DNA from: Acidobacterium capsulatum ATCC 51196
GTDB lineage: Bacteria; Acidobacteriota; Terriglobia; Terriglobales; Acidobacteriaceae
Direction: 5' to 3'
DNA length: 64,000 nucleotides
NCBI RefSeq assembly: GCF_000022565.1
Contig: NC_012483.1
Coordinates: 3,162,001-3,226,000 of the forward strand
Made by a program: the position numbers and the translations under genes. This document shows positions 29,629 to 41,266 of the stretch, one piece after another. Each line of letters starts with the position of its first letter. Positions within the stretch are counted from its first letter, which is position 1. The notes beneath the pieces are model-generated. The model was not told the origin of the DNA. It did no database searches and worked only from the letters and a program-made list of their open reading frames with translations.

Positions 29629-31689
29629 TTGCCGCGTTTTAGAAATCACCTGCTCACCGCTGTCATCCTGAGTCTTTCGGCTGCGCCAGGCTGCAGTCTC
29701 TTTGCTCAGACTGCACCGCAGCCCGCGCCCAAAAACTCAGCAGCCAAGTCTGTATCACTGGATAACTCGATCTTCGGCAATAGCACAGGGTCTGAGAAGT
29801 CGCTGCCATTCGTCAGCACGATCTTCGGCGACAACATGGTGCTGCAGCGCGGCAAGCCGGATGCCATCTGGGGCTGGTCAAAGCCAGGCGACACCGTGCA
29901 GGTGCAGATTGACGGCAAGCATGCCACCGGGGTGGCGGCTGCGAATGGCCGCTGGCAGGTGCAGATTGCACCGCCGCCCACCGGTGGTCCCTACACCATG
30001 AAGATCAGCGATGGCCATCAGACCGCGACATTTCAGAATGTGATGGTCGGCGACGTCTGGATCTGCGGTGGGCAGTCAAACATGGAGCTGCCGTTGCGCT
30101 TTACCGACAACGCTGCCAAGGTGGCCGCGCAGGCAAATTATCCCAACATTCGTTACTTCACCGTGGGCGATCACACGGCCTATCACCCGGCGTACACGCT
30201 CAAGGGAAGCTGGAAGGTGGTCACTCCCAAGACGGCGGATTGGCTTTCAGCGGTGGGCTTTTACTTTGGCCTGAAGCTGGAGCAGCAACTGCACATCCCC
30301 ATCGGTCTGGTGGTGGACTCGGTGGGCGGTTCGGCTGGAGAAAGCTGGGCCAGCGCGGCGGCCCTTCGTCCGCTGGGCGACTACGATATCCCGCTCAAAA
30401 AAATGGCAGAGTGGACGGCGGAGGGTGGGCAGCCCTACGGCAACTACATCATGCCCTGGTATGACGACTACGATACGGGGCTCAAGCAGAAGTGGTATTC
30501 GCCGGCTTATCATCCATCCGGCTGGAAGACCGTTCCGCTTCCCGGCGGATTTGCGGCGCTGGGTGTCCCGGATACTCCAGCGGTCGCCTGGTTTCGCAAA
30601 GAGGTCACGCTGCCCAGTCCTGTGCCCAGCGGCCTTTCATTGATTTTTCTCGGCGAAATTCAACGCATGGATACGGTCTATGTGAATGGAACCTCTGTCG
30701 GCGGCAGCGCATGGGTCGAGCATCCTCGCATTTACCGTATCCCTCCCGGCCTGCTGAAGCCCGGCAAAAATCTCATTGCGATTCGCATCTTCAAAACCGA
30801 GCCTCACGGCGGCTTCCTCGACAAGGCTTCTGAGTTTCATCTCCTGCTGGGGAATCACACTACGATTCCGCTGGCTGGCGAGTGGCAAGGCAAAATCAGT
30901 GTCGATGCCCGGCCGCCGCATCCCATGCCGATTCACTTTGCCAACTGGCCCGTGATGCCCGCCGTGCTCTACAACGGCATGCTGGTGCCGATCGCGCCGC
31001 TTTCCATTTCAGGAGCCGTCTGGTATCAGGGAGAACAGAACTCGCCGCGCGGTTATGAATATCGCAAGCTGCTGCCTGCCATCATCGAGAGCTGGCGCAA
31101 TCTCTTTGATCAGGGAGACTTCCCCTTCTACATCGTGCAGTTGCCCGGGTTCGGACCTCACAGCGCCAAGCCTACCGACGATGCATGGGCTGACATTCGT
31201 GAGTCCCAGGCCATCGTCGCCGCGACGGTGCCGCACTCCTGCCTCGCGGTCACCATTGATACGGGCGATCCCGTTAGCCTGCATCCGGGCGACAAGAAGC
31301 CGGTTGGCGATCGCCTGGCTGATTGCGCGCTGGCGCAGCATTATGGCAAGCATGTTGTGGACTCCGGCCCGGTGCTGGCCTCCGTCAAGCGCCTGCATCA
31401 TGCAATCCGGCTGCGCTTCAAGCATGCGAATGGCGGTCTTGTGGCCAAGGGCGGGGAATTGAAGGGCTTTTCGATTGCCGGTGCCGATCATCAATGGCAT
31501 TGGGCCCAGGCGCGCATTCAGGGCAAAAGCGTGATCCTGTCTTCGCCCGCGGTGCCGCACCCTACGCAGGTGCGTTATGCCTGGCAGTCTGACCCGGTCG
31601 CCACGTTGTTCAACGGAGCCGGTCAGCCGGCCGGTCCGTTCCGCACCGATCATTGGCCGCTCATCACGCAGAATGTGCGGCCCTACTGA
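29629..31689 (+). CDS. Sialate O-acetylesterase-family carbohydrate esterase, secreted
   Basis: SGNH-type carbohydrate esterase of 686 residues (sialate O-acetylesterase family; members also deacetylate xylan and other glycans). Signal peptide to about residue 26. The catalytic serine is in GDVWICGGQSNMELPL (S150) and the catalytic histidine in LHPGDKKPVGDRLA (H552). Between them sits a galactose-binding-like jelly-roll insertion (WFRKEVTLPSP ... GAWVEHPRIYRIPPGLLKPGKNLIAIRIF), as in related Bacteroidetes enzymes, and WYQGEQNSPRGYEYRKLLPAIIESWRNLF. The start codon is TTG at 29629, chosen because a strong AGGAGG lies 6-7 nt upstream. Acetylxylan is a likely substrate given the neighbours; true sialate activity cannot be excluded. 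Confidence 0.86.
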   Translation: MPRFRNHLLTAVILSLSAAPGCSLFAQTAPQPAPKNSAAKSVSLDNSIFGNSTGSEKSLPFVSTIFGDNMVLQRGKPDAIWGWSKPGDTVQVQIDGKHATGVAAANGRWQVQIAPPPTGGPYTMKISDGHQTATFQNVMVGDVWICGGQSNMELPLRFTDNAAKVAAQANYPNIRYFTVGDHTAYHPAYTLKGSWKVVTPKTADWLSAVGFYFGLKLEQQLHIPIGLVVDSVGGSAGESWASAAALRPLGDYDIPLKKMAEWTAEGGQPYGNYIMPWYDDYDTGLKQKWYSPAYHPSGWKTVPLPGGFAALGVPDTPAVAWFRKEVTLPSPVPSGLSLIFLGEIQRMDTVYVNGTSVGGSAWVEHPRIYRIPPGLLKPGKNLIAIRIFKTEPHGGFLDKASEFHLLLGNHTTIPLAGEWQGKISVDARPPHPMPIHFANWPVMPAVLYNGMLVPIAPLSISGAVWYQGEQNSPRGYEYRKLLPAIIESWRNLFDQGDFPFYIVQLPGFGPHSAKPTDDAWADIRESQAIVAATVPHSCLAVTIDTGDPVSLHPGDKKPVGDRLADCALAQHYGKHVVDSGPVLASVKRLHHAIRLRFKHANGGLVAKGGELKGFSIAGADHQWHWAQARIQGKSVILSSPAVPHPTQVRYAWQSDPVATLFNGAGQPAGPFRTDHWPLITQNVRPY

Positions 31690-31793
31690 GTTGTTTGACC
31701 ATAAGCGTGGGCTGGCTTTCCGCGAGAGCCGGCCCACGTGCTCACATCGTCAGCGCGCGAATGCGGAGCGTCTGTCATGCTGAGACAAAGCGC

Positions 31794-31821
31794 TTTACAA
31801 CGGGTGCAAATGCAAGATAAT
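31794..31821 (+). promoter_or_regulatory. Putative promoter of the GH54 gene
   Basis: TTTACA (31794-31799) and GATAAT (31816-31821) with a 16-nt spacer, about 210 nt ahead of the GH54 start codon. A hairpin without T tract lies just before it (CGTGGGCTGGCT at 31706-31717 with its partner at 31727-31738), possibly the 3' end of the esterase mRNA. The remaining leader to 32033 shows no recognised riboswitch. Confidence 0.45.
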
Positions 31822-31831
31822 CTCCCATGCG

Positions 31832-31843
31832 GGAAACGTTTCC
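31832..31843. promoter_or_regulatory. LacI-family-type operator palindrome
   Basis: GGAAACGTTTCC is a perfect 12-bp palindrome with the central ACGT and flanking A/T steps typical of LacI/GalR-family operators. It starts 10 nt after the predicted -10 box, so a bound repressor would block initiation of the GH54 gene. Confidence 0.4.
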
Positions 31844-32033
31844 TCATTTCGTAGCTCTGAAATGCGCAGCGGGATGCAGAAAGCCCTCTGTCCATCGCAT
31901 TTCAACGAGGGAGCCCGGATACCTTAGGCAGTGGAAATTTCAGTGGGGCTAATTTGCCCCGGTTCTTGCGGCTCCGGATGCCGCAATGGTTCACCGCCGG
32001 AATGCGTGCGGCAATCAGACAGGATAAGAGTGC

Positions 32034-35000
32034 ATGAAGATCAAATATTTACGAATGTTCACTGTTGTATTCGCCTTGGCCGCTGCCACTCTGGCAGGAG
32101 CCGCCACCAGACCGGCTTCGCATCGCCCCAAGGGGCCCTGTGATGTTTACGCTGCCGCTGGAGATCCCTGTGTGGCCGCCTACAGCACCACCCGCGCCAT
32201 GTATGCCTCTTATGATGGGCCGCTCTATCAGGTACGCCGCCAGTCTGACGGCAAATTTCTGAACATTGGCGTCGTGCAGCCGTCGGCATCTTCAGGTTCT
32301 GGTTCCGGCTATGCTGATGCCGTCGCTCAGGACCAGTTCTGCGCCAATACCTTTTGCTGGATCAGCAGAATTTACGACCAATCCCCCAAGCACAACGACC
32401 TCACGCAGGCCCCTCGCGGCGGATGGAGCGGTCCCGCTCTCGGCGGAATGGACAATCTGCCGCTTGCGAACATGGCTCCCGTGATGGTGATGGGGCACAA
32501 GGTCTACGGCGTCTTCATCGAGCCGGGAATGGGGATGCGCGATGACGATCCTCGGGGCACGGCAGTCGACGATCAAGCCGAGGGTGAGTACTGGGTCGTG
32601 AACGGCAAGCACTTCAACTCCGGCTGCTGCTATGACTTCGGCAATGCGGAAATCGACAGCCGTGACGACGACGCCGGCACCATGGAAACTGCCTATTTCG
32701 GTGACGCGCCTTACTGGTATCACGGCAATCCTCCGGGTCCTTGGGTCATGACCGATCAGGAGAATAACCTCGTCGGCTGCGTGAATGCCGATGGCTCCAA
32801 TCACTGCCCGCAGCTCCCCAACATTCAGTGGCGCTTCGTCACCGCCATTGCCAAGGGAGAGCCACATCACTGGACGTCCATGGGCGGCGATGCGCAGCAT
32901 GGTCCGCTGCAAGTCATGTTCAGCGGCCCGCGCGTCGATTGGCAGTACGACCCCATGCGCAAGCAGGGAGCCATCCTGCTCGGCAACGGCGGAGACAACA
33001 GCAACGGCTCGCAAGGCACCTTCTATGAGGGAGCCATGACGGCCGCCGGCACCTTCCCGAGCAATGCCACCGATCAGCAATTGCAGGCCAACATTGTTTC
33101 TGCACACTACCGCGCGCTGCCCGTCAGCATTGCACCCAGCTCGGCCACGGCCGCTCCCACCGGACTGCAAACCTTCTCGCCCCATTCGTCGCAGAGCACC
33201 ACGGTGACCTTCACCAACACCAGCGATGTGCCAGCCACGAAAGTCACTCTAAGCCTCGCGCTGCCAGACCGGCAGTGGAGCGCCGTAGTTGCGGGCAGCT
33301 CCCGGCATAGCGCCGTCTTTGCGGGGCCTGTTGCGCACGGCGCCAGCGTCAGCGCTACGTTCAAGGTCACGTCAGGATCAAAGCTGCTGAACGCCGATCT
33401 GACCGGTACGGCGCGCTGGACCGACGCCGCCAGTCACCGCCAGCACACCGTGTCGCGGGTGGAAAAGGTGCGCAATGTTCTCCCCGTTCGAATCAATGAA
33501 TTCCGCATCGGTTCCAACTCGCCCGCGAACGATACGAATTCCTTCATCGAGCTTTACAACGCCAGTTCCCGCAGCATCGATCTTTCTCACTGGACTCTGA
33601 CCGCGCATCCCAGTCAGCAGGCGATCTTCTCGTCGGTGAAAATTCCTGCAGGAACCACCCTGGCTGCCGGGCACTATTACCTCATTGGTCTCGCAAACTC
33701 GGGTCTCGCCGCTCCGGCACGCGCTGGCAGCCGCACGCTTTACGTGAGAAGCATCACCGGCATGAAGGCCGGCGATCACATCGAGATCGGCGCCGGCGAT
33801 CACAGCGAAACCCGCACCATTGCGCAGCTTGGCACGGCAGCGGGGATTCCCACCCGGCTCTGGCAGCCTCTGCCGGATGGCCCAAGTATCACGATTCCAG
33901 CCGGCGCTACCAACGTGCCTGTGCAGAGGACGGATGGCTTTGTGGTCGGCCAGAAGATCGCACTCGGCTACGGCTCAACTTATCCAAGCGCGCCCATGGG
34001 CCGCGAGCGCTATGAAGTCGCCACGGTAACCGCAGTGGGCAAGCCCGGCACTCAGGCCTATCTGGCCACGGATGCGGCCGCCGGCTCAACCCACCTCAAG
34101 GTCACCTCGGTGCAGAACATTACCGCCGGTGACAAGATCCGGCTCGACATCGACAGCTCCGGCCACGGAATTGAAACCGTCACCGTTACAAAAGTAGGCA
34201 CCGCTGCCATCCGTGCCCGGCTGATGAAGGCCGCCAATGCTGGAGCCACGCAAATCAATACTTTCGGTGCAAAGGGAATTGCCGCCGGCCATCAGTTGAT
34301 CATTGCTACTCCTGCTCATCAGCAAACCGTAACCGTGACGGCGGTGGATGATTCCACTCCCATGGCCGCTCACATCACCTTTCATCCTGCTTTGCGCCAG
34401 ACTTTCCCTAAGGGAGCGCAAGTCATTGATCCCGGCACCGGTCTCGAGTTGGCGGCACCGCTCAAGTTCAATCACGCTGCGAATCTGCCCTTCAGTGATC
34501 GCGGCACCGGCATCAGCTTTGAGCCCGCCACCACTGTGGCGCACATCAGCAACGATCCCATTCAGGCGTTGGGCACGGGCATCATTTTGAATCAGCCGCT
34601 GGCAAGCAATCATGCCATCCACGCTGTAGTTCGCGACGCGGCAGATACCACTGCCGGTTATCAAGGTGCTCCCGCTCCCGATCAGTGGTTTGGCGGCCCT
34701 GCATTGACGACGCAATCACCCTTGTTCGGCCGCATCATCACTGTCCGTCAAGGCAGCCTGGTGCTCAGAGACGCGCAAGGCCTGGTAGCCGATAGCCTCA
34801 ACTACGGTGGTCTGGTTGATCCGTGGGCCGCCGAGGGCTATCAGGGCGCTTCCGGTCTCGGCAAAGATGGTTGCTATGCTCCCACGCCGGATTCTGGCGT
34901 GAGCACGGGCCGTTACCCCAACGGCGTAGACACCGATAGCAACTGTACAGATTTTGTAACAGCGCCGGTGACAATCATGCCGATGGCTACTCCTGCGGGC

Positions 35001-35441
35001 GCCAGGACGATCAAGATTACCAGCACGGACGGATTTGCTCCCGGCCAGACAGTCCACATCGGTACTGGAGCAAATCTTGAGAATGCGGTGATCGCAAAGA
35101 TAGGGACGCCCGGAGCCACCACCGTGCGCACAGCGGTCTCTTCCGGCGCAACCATTGTTCCCGTGGCAAATGTGCAAGCCTTCCATCAGGGCCAGACGAT
35201 CTCAATCGGCAGCGGAGCCAATCAGGAATCGGCCGTGATCGCGGGGGCCTATGGATTCGGCCCTCCCATCCTCCGCCTCAAATCGCCTCTGACTCACGCG
35301 CATGCAGCGGGAGCGCCGGTTACCGGCTCAGGCATCACGCTGACGGCACCCTTGGCGCAGCAGCACGCACCCGGAACGCAGATGGCCGGCAGCTCCCCCA
35401 CACCCGGCGCTGCGAACCACTACACACGGCCCATTCACTAG
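32034..35441 (+). CDS. GH54 alpha-L-arabinofuranosidase with NEW3, lamin-tail and repeat domains
   Basis: Exported 1135-residue multidomain protein. After a signal peptide (1-23) the catalytic domain (about 35-360) matches the fungal-type alpha-L-arabinofuranosidase B domain: PCDVYAAAGDPCVAAYSTTRAMYASYDGPLYQVRR, CCYDFGNAEIDSRDDD (candidate nucleophile E206) and NGGDNSNGSQGTFYEGAM (candidate acid D321). Residues about 372-460 look like a NEW3 Ig-type domain and about 480-560 a lamin-tail domain (RINEFRIGSNSPANDTNSFIELYNAS). From about 565 on there are at least six diverged 40-60-residue repeats of the form GAT-x-V-x-G-x-x-x-GQ-x-I-x-I-G-x-G-x-x-E. It lacks the CBM42 domain usual in fungal AbfB. 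It would remove arabinose side chains from arabinoxylan; tail function unknown. Confidence 0.86.
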   Translation: MKIKYLRMFTVVFALAAATLAGAATRPASHRPKGPCDVYAAAGDPCVAAYSTTRAMYASYDGPLYQVRRQSDGKFLNIGVVQPSASSGSGSGYADAVAQDQFCANTFCWISRIYDQSPKHNDLTQAPRGGWSGPALGGMDNLPLANMAPVMVMGHKVYGVFIEPGMGMRDDDPRGTAVDDQAEGEYWVVNGKHFNSGCCYDFGNAEIDSRDDDAGTMETAYFGDAPYWYHGNPPGPWVMTDQENNLVGCVNADGSNHCPQLPNIQWRFVTAIAKGEPHHWTSMGGDAQHGPLQVMFSGPRVDWQYDPMRKQGAILLGNGGDNSNGSQGTFYEGAMTAAGTFPSNATDQQLQANIVSAHYRALPVSIAPSSATAAPTGLQTFSPHSSQSTTVTFTNTSDVPATKVTLSLALPDRQWSAVVAGSSRHSAVFAGPVAHGASVSATFKVTSGSKLLNADLTGTARWTDAASHRQHTVSRVEKVRNVLPVRINEFRIGSNSPANDTNSFIELYNASSRSIDLSHWTLTAHPSQQAIFSSVKIPAGTTLAAGHYYLIGLANSGLAAPARAGSRTLYVRSITGMKAGDHIEIGAGDHSETRTIAQLGTAAGIPTRLWQPLPDGPSITIPAGATNVPVQRTDGFVVGQKIALGYGSTYPSAPMGRERYEVATVTAVGKPGTQAYLATDAAAGSTHLKVTSVQNITAGDKIRLDIDSSGHGIETVTVTKVGTAAIRARLMKAANAGATQINTFGAKGIAAGHQLIIATPAHQQTVTVTAVDDSTPMAAHITFHPALRQTFPKGAQVIDPGTGLELAAPLKFNHAANLPFSDRGTGISFEPATTVAHISNDPIQALGTGIILNQPLASNHAIHAVVRDAADTTAGYQGAPAPDQWFGGPALTTQSPLFGRIITVRQGSLVLRDAQGLVADSLNYGGLVDPWAAEGYQGASGLGKDGCYAPTPDSGVSTGRYPNGVDTDSNCTDFVTAPVTIMPMATPAGARTIKITSTDGFAPGQTVHIGTGANLENAVIAKIGTPGATTVRTAVSSGATIVPVANVQAFHQGQTISIGSGANQESAVIAGAYGFGPPILRLKSPLTHAHAAGAPVTGSGITLTAPLAQQHAPGTQMAGSSPTPGAANHYTRPIH

Positions 35442-35466
35442 ACATGCCCTAAGCAGTGAGGGTCGA

Positions 35467-35506
35467 TCAGCCGCTCGGACGATGTGCTCCGAGCGGCTGA
35501 TTTTTT
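35467..35506 (+). terminator. Rho-independent terminator of the GH54 gene
   Basis: A perfect 13-bp stem TCAGCCGCTCGGA / TCCGAGCGGCTGA with an 8-nt loop is followed directly by six T residues. Confidence 0.92.
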
Positions 35507-35570
35507 GCAGGCTCGATTGCGCTCGGGCAAGGACAATTGTCTGTAGCCAGATGAAATCATCCAGACTCTG

Positions 35571-35603
35571 AAAAGAAAAAGACCAGCCGGCGAAGGCTGG
35601 TCC
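35571..35603 (-). terminator. Rho-independent terminator of gyrB
   Basis: Read on the minus strand, the 8-bp stem GACCAGCC / GGCTGGTC with a 6-nt loop is followed by TTTTTCTTTT. It lies about 70 nt downstream of the gyrB stop. Confidence 0.88.
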
Positions 35604-35671
35604 TGGTGAGATTTCACTTGAGGCGCGTCTGGTTCTCCGCGCCGCGTTTCTTCTGAATGGATGCAGTCTGC

Positions 35672-38617
<2,946 letters not shown>

Positions 38618-38653
38618 TCAATAAGTGACTTCTGTAATCATTTCAGTAGATAC

Positions 38654-38681
38654 TTGATAAAGTCATTGCAAATGCTAGACT
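38654..38681 (+). promoter_or_regulatory. Putative promoter of the small exported peptide gene
   Basis: TTGATA (38654-38659) and TAGACT (38676-38681) with a 16-nt spacer; the -10 box is preceded by TGC, an extended -10. The start codon is about 75 nt downstream. Confidence 0.5.
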
Positions 38682-38759
38682 TACGATCCCTCTAGGATAG
38701 ACTCAAACGTGTTGAAAGTCACCTCAAAAGTTCTAAGAAGTCTTCAAGGAGTTACCAAA

Positions 38760-38957
38760 ATGAAACTGATCGTTCGCGCCCTCGTACTCGGAATTGCCGT
38801 CTCCGGCCTCGCTGCCTCCGCTCTCTCGGCCCATATGGGCGTCTCTTCCGCCAAGGTCAATGCCAACGAGGCCAAGCTGGCTGGTAACCAGGTTGTGGGT
38901 TTCATGCCGGCACCAGTATGTTTACCGGGTACTTGTGGGCTGAGTTCCAGCCGCTAA
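38760..38957 (+). CDS. Small exported peptide with a C-x4-C tail
   Basis: Predicted 65-residue product of unknown function. A clear Sec-type signal (MKLIVRALVLGIAVSGLAAS...ALSA, cleavage expected near residue 24) is followed by a short soluble part rich in Ala, Asn and Lys and a tail VCLPGTCGLSSSR with two cysteines four residues apart. ATG at 38760 has AAGGAG at ideal spacing, and an extended -10 promoter lies upstream, so the gene is likely real despite its size. A longer in-frame GTG or ATG reading lacks such a site. It is 112 nt upstream of the first of two paralogous seven-helix membrane proteins on the same strand. It could be a secreted signal, a structural peptide or a precursor; no family was recognised. 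Confidence 0.7.
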   Translation: MKLIVRALVLGIAVSGLAASALSAHMGVSSAKVNANEAKLAGNQVVGFMPAPVCLPGTCGLSSSR

Positions 38958-39014
38958 CAGGCGACCTTTCCCGGAAAGTTGTAGTAAATCCGCTCGTCCA
39001 TGTACATTCTTGCG

Positions 39015-39043
39015 TTGAGATTGCGATGGAAGTGGGCTATCCT
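39015..39043 (+). promoter_or_regulatory. Putative promoter of the first seven-helix protein
   Basis: TTGAGA (39015-39020) and TATCCT (39038-39043) with a 17-nt spacer, followed by a leader of only about 20 nt. Confidence 0.4.
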
Positions 39044-39069
39044 CGATATGCTGCGTGAGGTGGCCCTAA

Positions 39070-39981
39070 ATGATCTTGGCCGAGAAGATTCTCGTATACC
39101 TTGAACCTCTGTTCATTCTTATTGTCCTGCTCGCATTCTCAAGAGGTCGGTATTGGAAGCAGCTTCGCGCGACCAAGGCATATTTTATTTTCCATTTCGC
39201 ATCCACCTGTGTGCTTTCGTTTCTCCTGACGCTCCCTAAGCTCGTGAGAATCAGCGAAATGCACATTGACTATACGTATTTTTATGCGTACTGGGGTACA
39301 TACCTGATTTCCGCTGTGCTCATCTTCTTTGTGCTGCGGGAAATTTATGGCGAGTTAATGAAACCACTTCCCGAGATTCGAAGGCTCGGCATGTTGGCTT
39401 TTCGCTGGATCATGGTGATTTCAGGGGTGATTGGTTTTGTGATTGCTTTTAGCTCGGTCCTGATTTCTTCACACTCGTTTGCTTCGATGTTGATTTATCT
39501 ATCCCAGCTCTGTGTCCGGTCGGTTTCGATACTTGAGTTATGCCTGCTGGCATTTATCGCACTTACTATCAGAAATCTTGGGCGCTCGTTCCGCAGTCCT
39601 TTGTTTGGACTAGCTCTAGGGTTCGGTATCGACGCTGCCTCGGAATTTGTGATGACCGCAATTGGGCAGCTGCGCAATGCGCAAATATGGTCTGCGCCCG
39701 AGTTTATCCTCCAGATCTTGACCACATGCGTGCTTGTCACCTGGATTACCTACTTCTTGCTGCCGGAGCGGCAGGAAGAGCGTGAGATTGCGATCATTCC
39801 GGTGCAGTCGCCGCTCATTCGCTGGAACGATGTGGCGCAGGCGCTTGGCCACAGCACGCCGCGGGTCGCCATGGGAGCATCGAGCGGGTTCTTTCTGCAG
39901 GATGTCGAGCGCGTAGTGGACCGGGTGCTGGCCCGCAACAGCCAACTGGACGCCGCAAATTCAGGCACCAAAGCTGGTTGA
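39070..39981 (+). CDS. Seven-helix membrane protein of unknown family (paralog A)
   Basis: A 303-residue integral membrane protein with about seven hydrophobic helices (near 7-23, 38-56, 68-90, 113-132, 141-167, 176-199, 212-231) and a 70-residue soluble C-terminal tail ending in charged helices. No enzyme or transporter motif was recognised. It is a paralog of the next gene: both start with an LEP motif in helix 1 (YLEPLFILIV versus TLEPILWFVV), share an R-W or Q-W before helix 4 (AFRWIMVI versus SLQWILVV), and have the same post-membrane motif (VQSPLIRWND versus LNSRLVRWSE). ATG at 39070 with GAGGTG upstream. A hairpin without T tract follows at 39990-40014. A sensory or receptor-like role is a guess from topology. 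Confidence 0.78.
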   Translation: MILAEKILVYLEPLFILIVLLAFSRGRYWKQLRATKAYFIFHFASTCVLSFLLTLPKLVRISEMHIDYTYFYAYWGTYLISAVLIFFVLREIYGELMKPLPEIRRLGMLAFRWIMVISGVIGFVIAFSSVLISSHSFASMLIYLSQLCVRSVSILELCLLAFIALTIRNLGRSFRSPLFGLALGFGIDAASEFVMTAIGQLRNAQIWSAPEFILQILTTCVLVTWITYFLLPERQEEREIAIIPVQSPLIRWNDVAQALGHSTPRVAMGASSGFFLQDVERVVDRVLARNSQLDAANSGTKAG

Positions 39982-40090
39982 TCTTCGGTGGCTTCCTCCG
40001 GCCTGGAGGAAGCCGTCTGCAGTACTCCTGCTGTAAAGCCATTCTGAAATAACGCCTGCAGCCCCTTGGCTTGCACTGAGGTCCAGAGCA

Positions 40091-40888
40091 ATGCTGGAGA
40101 ACCCCAATCTCCTCAACATGGTCTGCACTCTGGAGCCGATTCTTTGGTTTGTAGTCTTCTACAGCTACATCCGCTCCACCGTTGATTCCCGTTCCAAATC
40201 CTTCCGGATATACCTTGCCATTCAGATGGCTTCCGCCGCTCTGCTGGCCCCTCTCGCGCTCTTGATGCTCGGCGCCGACGGACGCGAAGCCATCTGGCTG
40301 GACGTGCTGCATTCTCAGATCGTCTGGTGGAGTTCCATTGTCGCCAGCCTGTTTGCGATTGGGACGCTTCGCGATATTCTTGCGCGGATTCTCGCCACGC
40401 TGGTTGGGCTGCAGCGTCTGGCGCTGCTGAGCCTGCAGTGGATTCTGGTGGTTGCATTTCTGGTGATTCTCAACCGGATTCTGGCCAATTGGGGCAGCGT
40501 TCCGTACAGTGGCCAGCTTGCGGTTGTGGCTTATGGGCTCAACCTGACGCAGATGGTTGCTCTACTCTTCGTCGTCCCATTCACCTTTCTGGTGCGCCGC
40601 TCCTCGCGCTCGCGCTTTCAAGACGTGGCACTGGGCCTGGCGGTGTTGGCGACTTCTCACGCCATTTTGGACTGGGGCTGCTGGAAGCCTAAACCTCTCT
40701 CGACTGCCGAGATTGTCGCTCAGTGCCTGGTGGTGCTGACGACCCTGGTCTTCTGGACTTTCTGCTTCGCGGGAGAAGAAGAGGCTGCCGCGCCGCGCCT
40801 GCTTCCTCTGAATTCAAGGCTGGTGCGCTGGAGCGAGAAGTTTCGCGTATTGAAGCGCCAATCCGTGCCCGTGGAGCGGAATCGTTAG
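40091..40888 (+). CDS. Seven-helix membrane protein of unknown family (paralog B)
   Basis: A 265-residue membrane protein with about seven hydrophobic helices and a short basic cytoplasmic tail (RWSEKFRVLKRQSVPVERNR). It is similar in length, topology and short motifs to the preceding gene, from which it is separated by 109 nt, so the pair arose by tandem duplication. The first loop carries SYIRSTVDSRSKSFRIY and the middle IGTLRDILARILATLVGLQRLALLSLQW. No known family or catalytic residue was recognised. ATG at 40091. A bidirectional terminator separates it from the convergent rpmA. Confidence 0.78.
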   Translation: MLENPNLLNMVCTLEPILWFVVFYSYIRSTVDSRSKSFRIYLAIQMASAALLAPLALLMLGADGREAIWLDVLHSQIVWWSSIVASLFAIGTLRDILARILATLVGLQRLALLSLQWILVVAFLVILNRILANWGSVPYSGQLAVVAYGLNLTQMVALLFVVPFTFLVRRSSRSRFQDVALGLAVLATSHAILDWGCWKPKPLSTAEIVAQCLVVLTTLVFWTFCFAGEEEAAAPRLLPLNSRLVRWSEKFRVLKRQSVPVERNR

Positions 40889-40911
40889 GACGCCGGCCGC
40901 AAATCTCAAGC

Positions 40912-40943
40912 AAAAGGCCAGCCTCCGATGGAGGCTGGCCTTT
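40912..40943. terminator. Bidirectional terminator between paralog B and rpmA
   Basis: A GC-rich 14-bp stem, AAAGGCCAGCCTCC with its complement and a 3-nt loop. Read on the minus strand it ends in CCTTTTGCTT, serving rpmA; the plus strand has only TTT. Confidence 0.75.
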
Positions 40944-40964
40944 GCATTTGGGTTGAAATCTGGT

Positions 40965-41231
40965 CTACTGCGCGGCTTCGACCGGCTCGACAGCCACAAA
41001 ACGGCCCATGCGGCCGCGGTCCACAAACTTGACCTTGCCGTCGATGAGGGCGAAGAGCGTGTCATCGCTGCCACGGCCCACATTCTGGCCGGGCTTGAGG
41101 CGGGTGCCGCGCTGACGCACGATGATGGAGCCGCCCGTGACCACCTGGCCTCCGAAGGCCTTCACGCCCAGTCGCTGCGCGTTAGAGTCGCGGCCGTTTT
41201 TCGAACTGCCTAATCCTTTTTTATGTGCCAT
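40965..41231 (-). CDS. rpmA: 50S ribosomal protein L27
   Basis: Large-subunit ribosomal protein L27, 88 residues, located near the peptidyl transferase centre. The sequence [24 protein letters not shown] and [17 protein letters not shown] is unmistakable. The N-terminus begins directly with AHKKG, without the cleavable extension seen in Firmicutes. It follows rplU by 35 nt in the usual rplU-rpmA operon; the obg gene often found next is absent here, because the operon ends in a terminator. Confidence 0.97.
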   Translation of the reverse strand: MAHKKGLGSSKNGRDSNAQRLGVKAFGGQVVTGGSIIVRQRGTRLKPGQNVGRGSDDTLFALIDGKVKFVDRGRMGRFVAVEPVEAAQ

Positions 41232-41266
41232 TTCCGATTCCTTGTGCCGGACTGTGCCGGCGAAAA

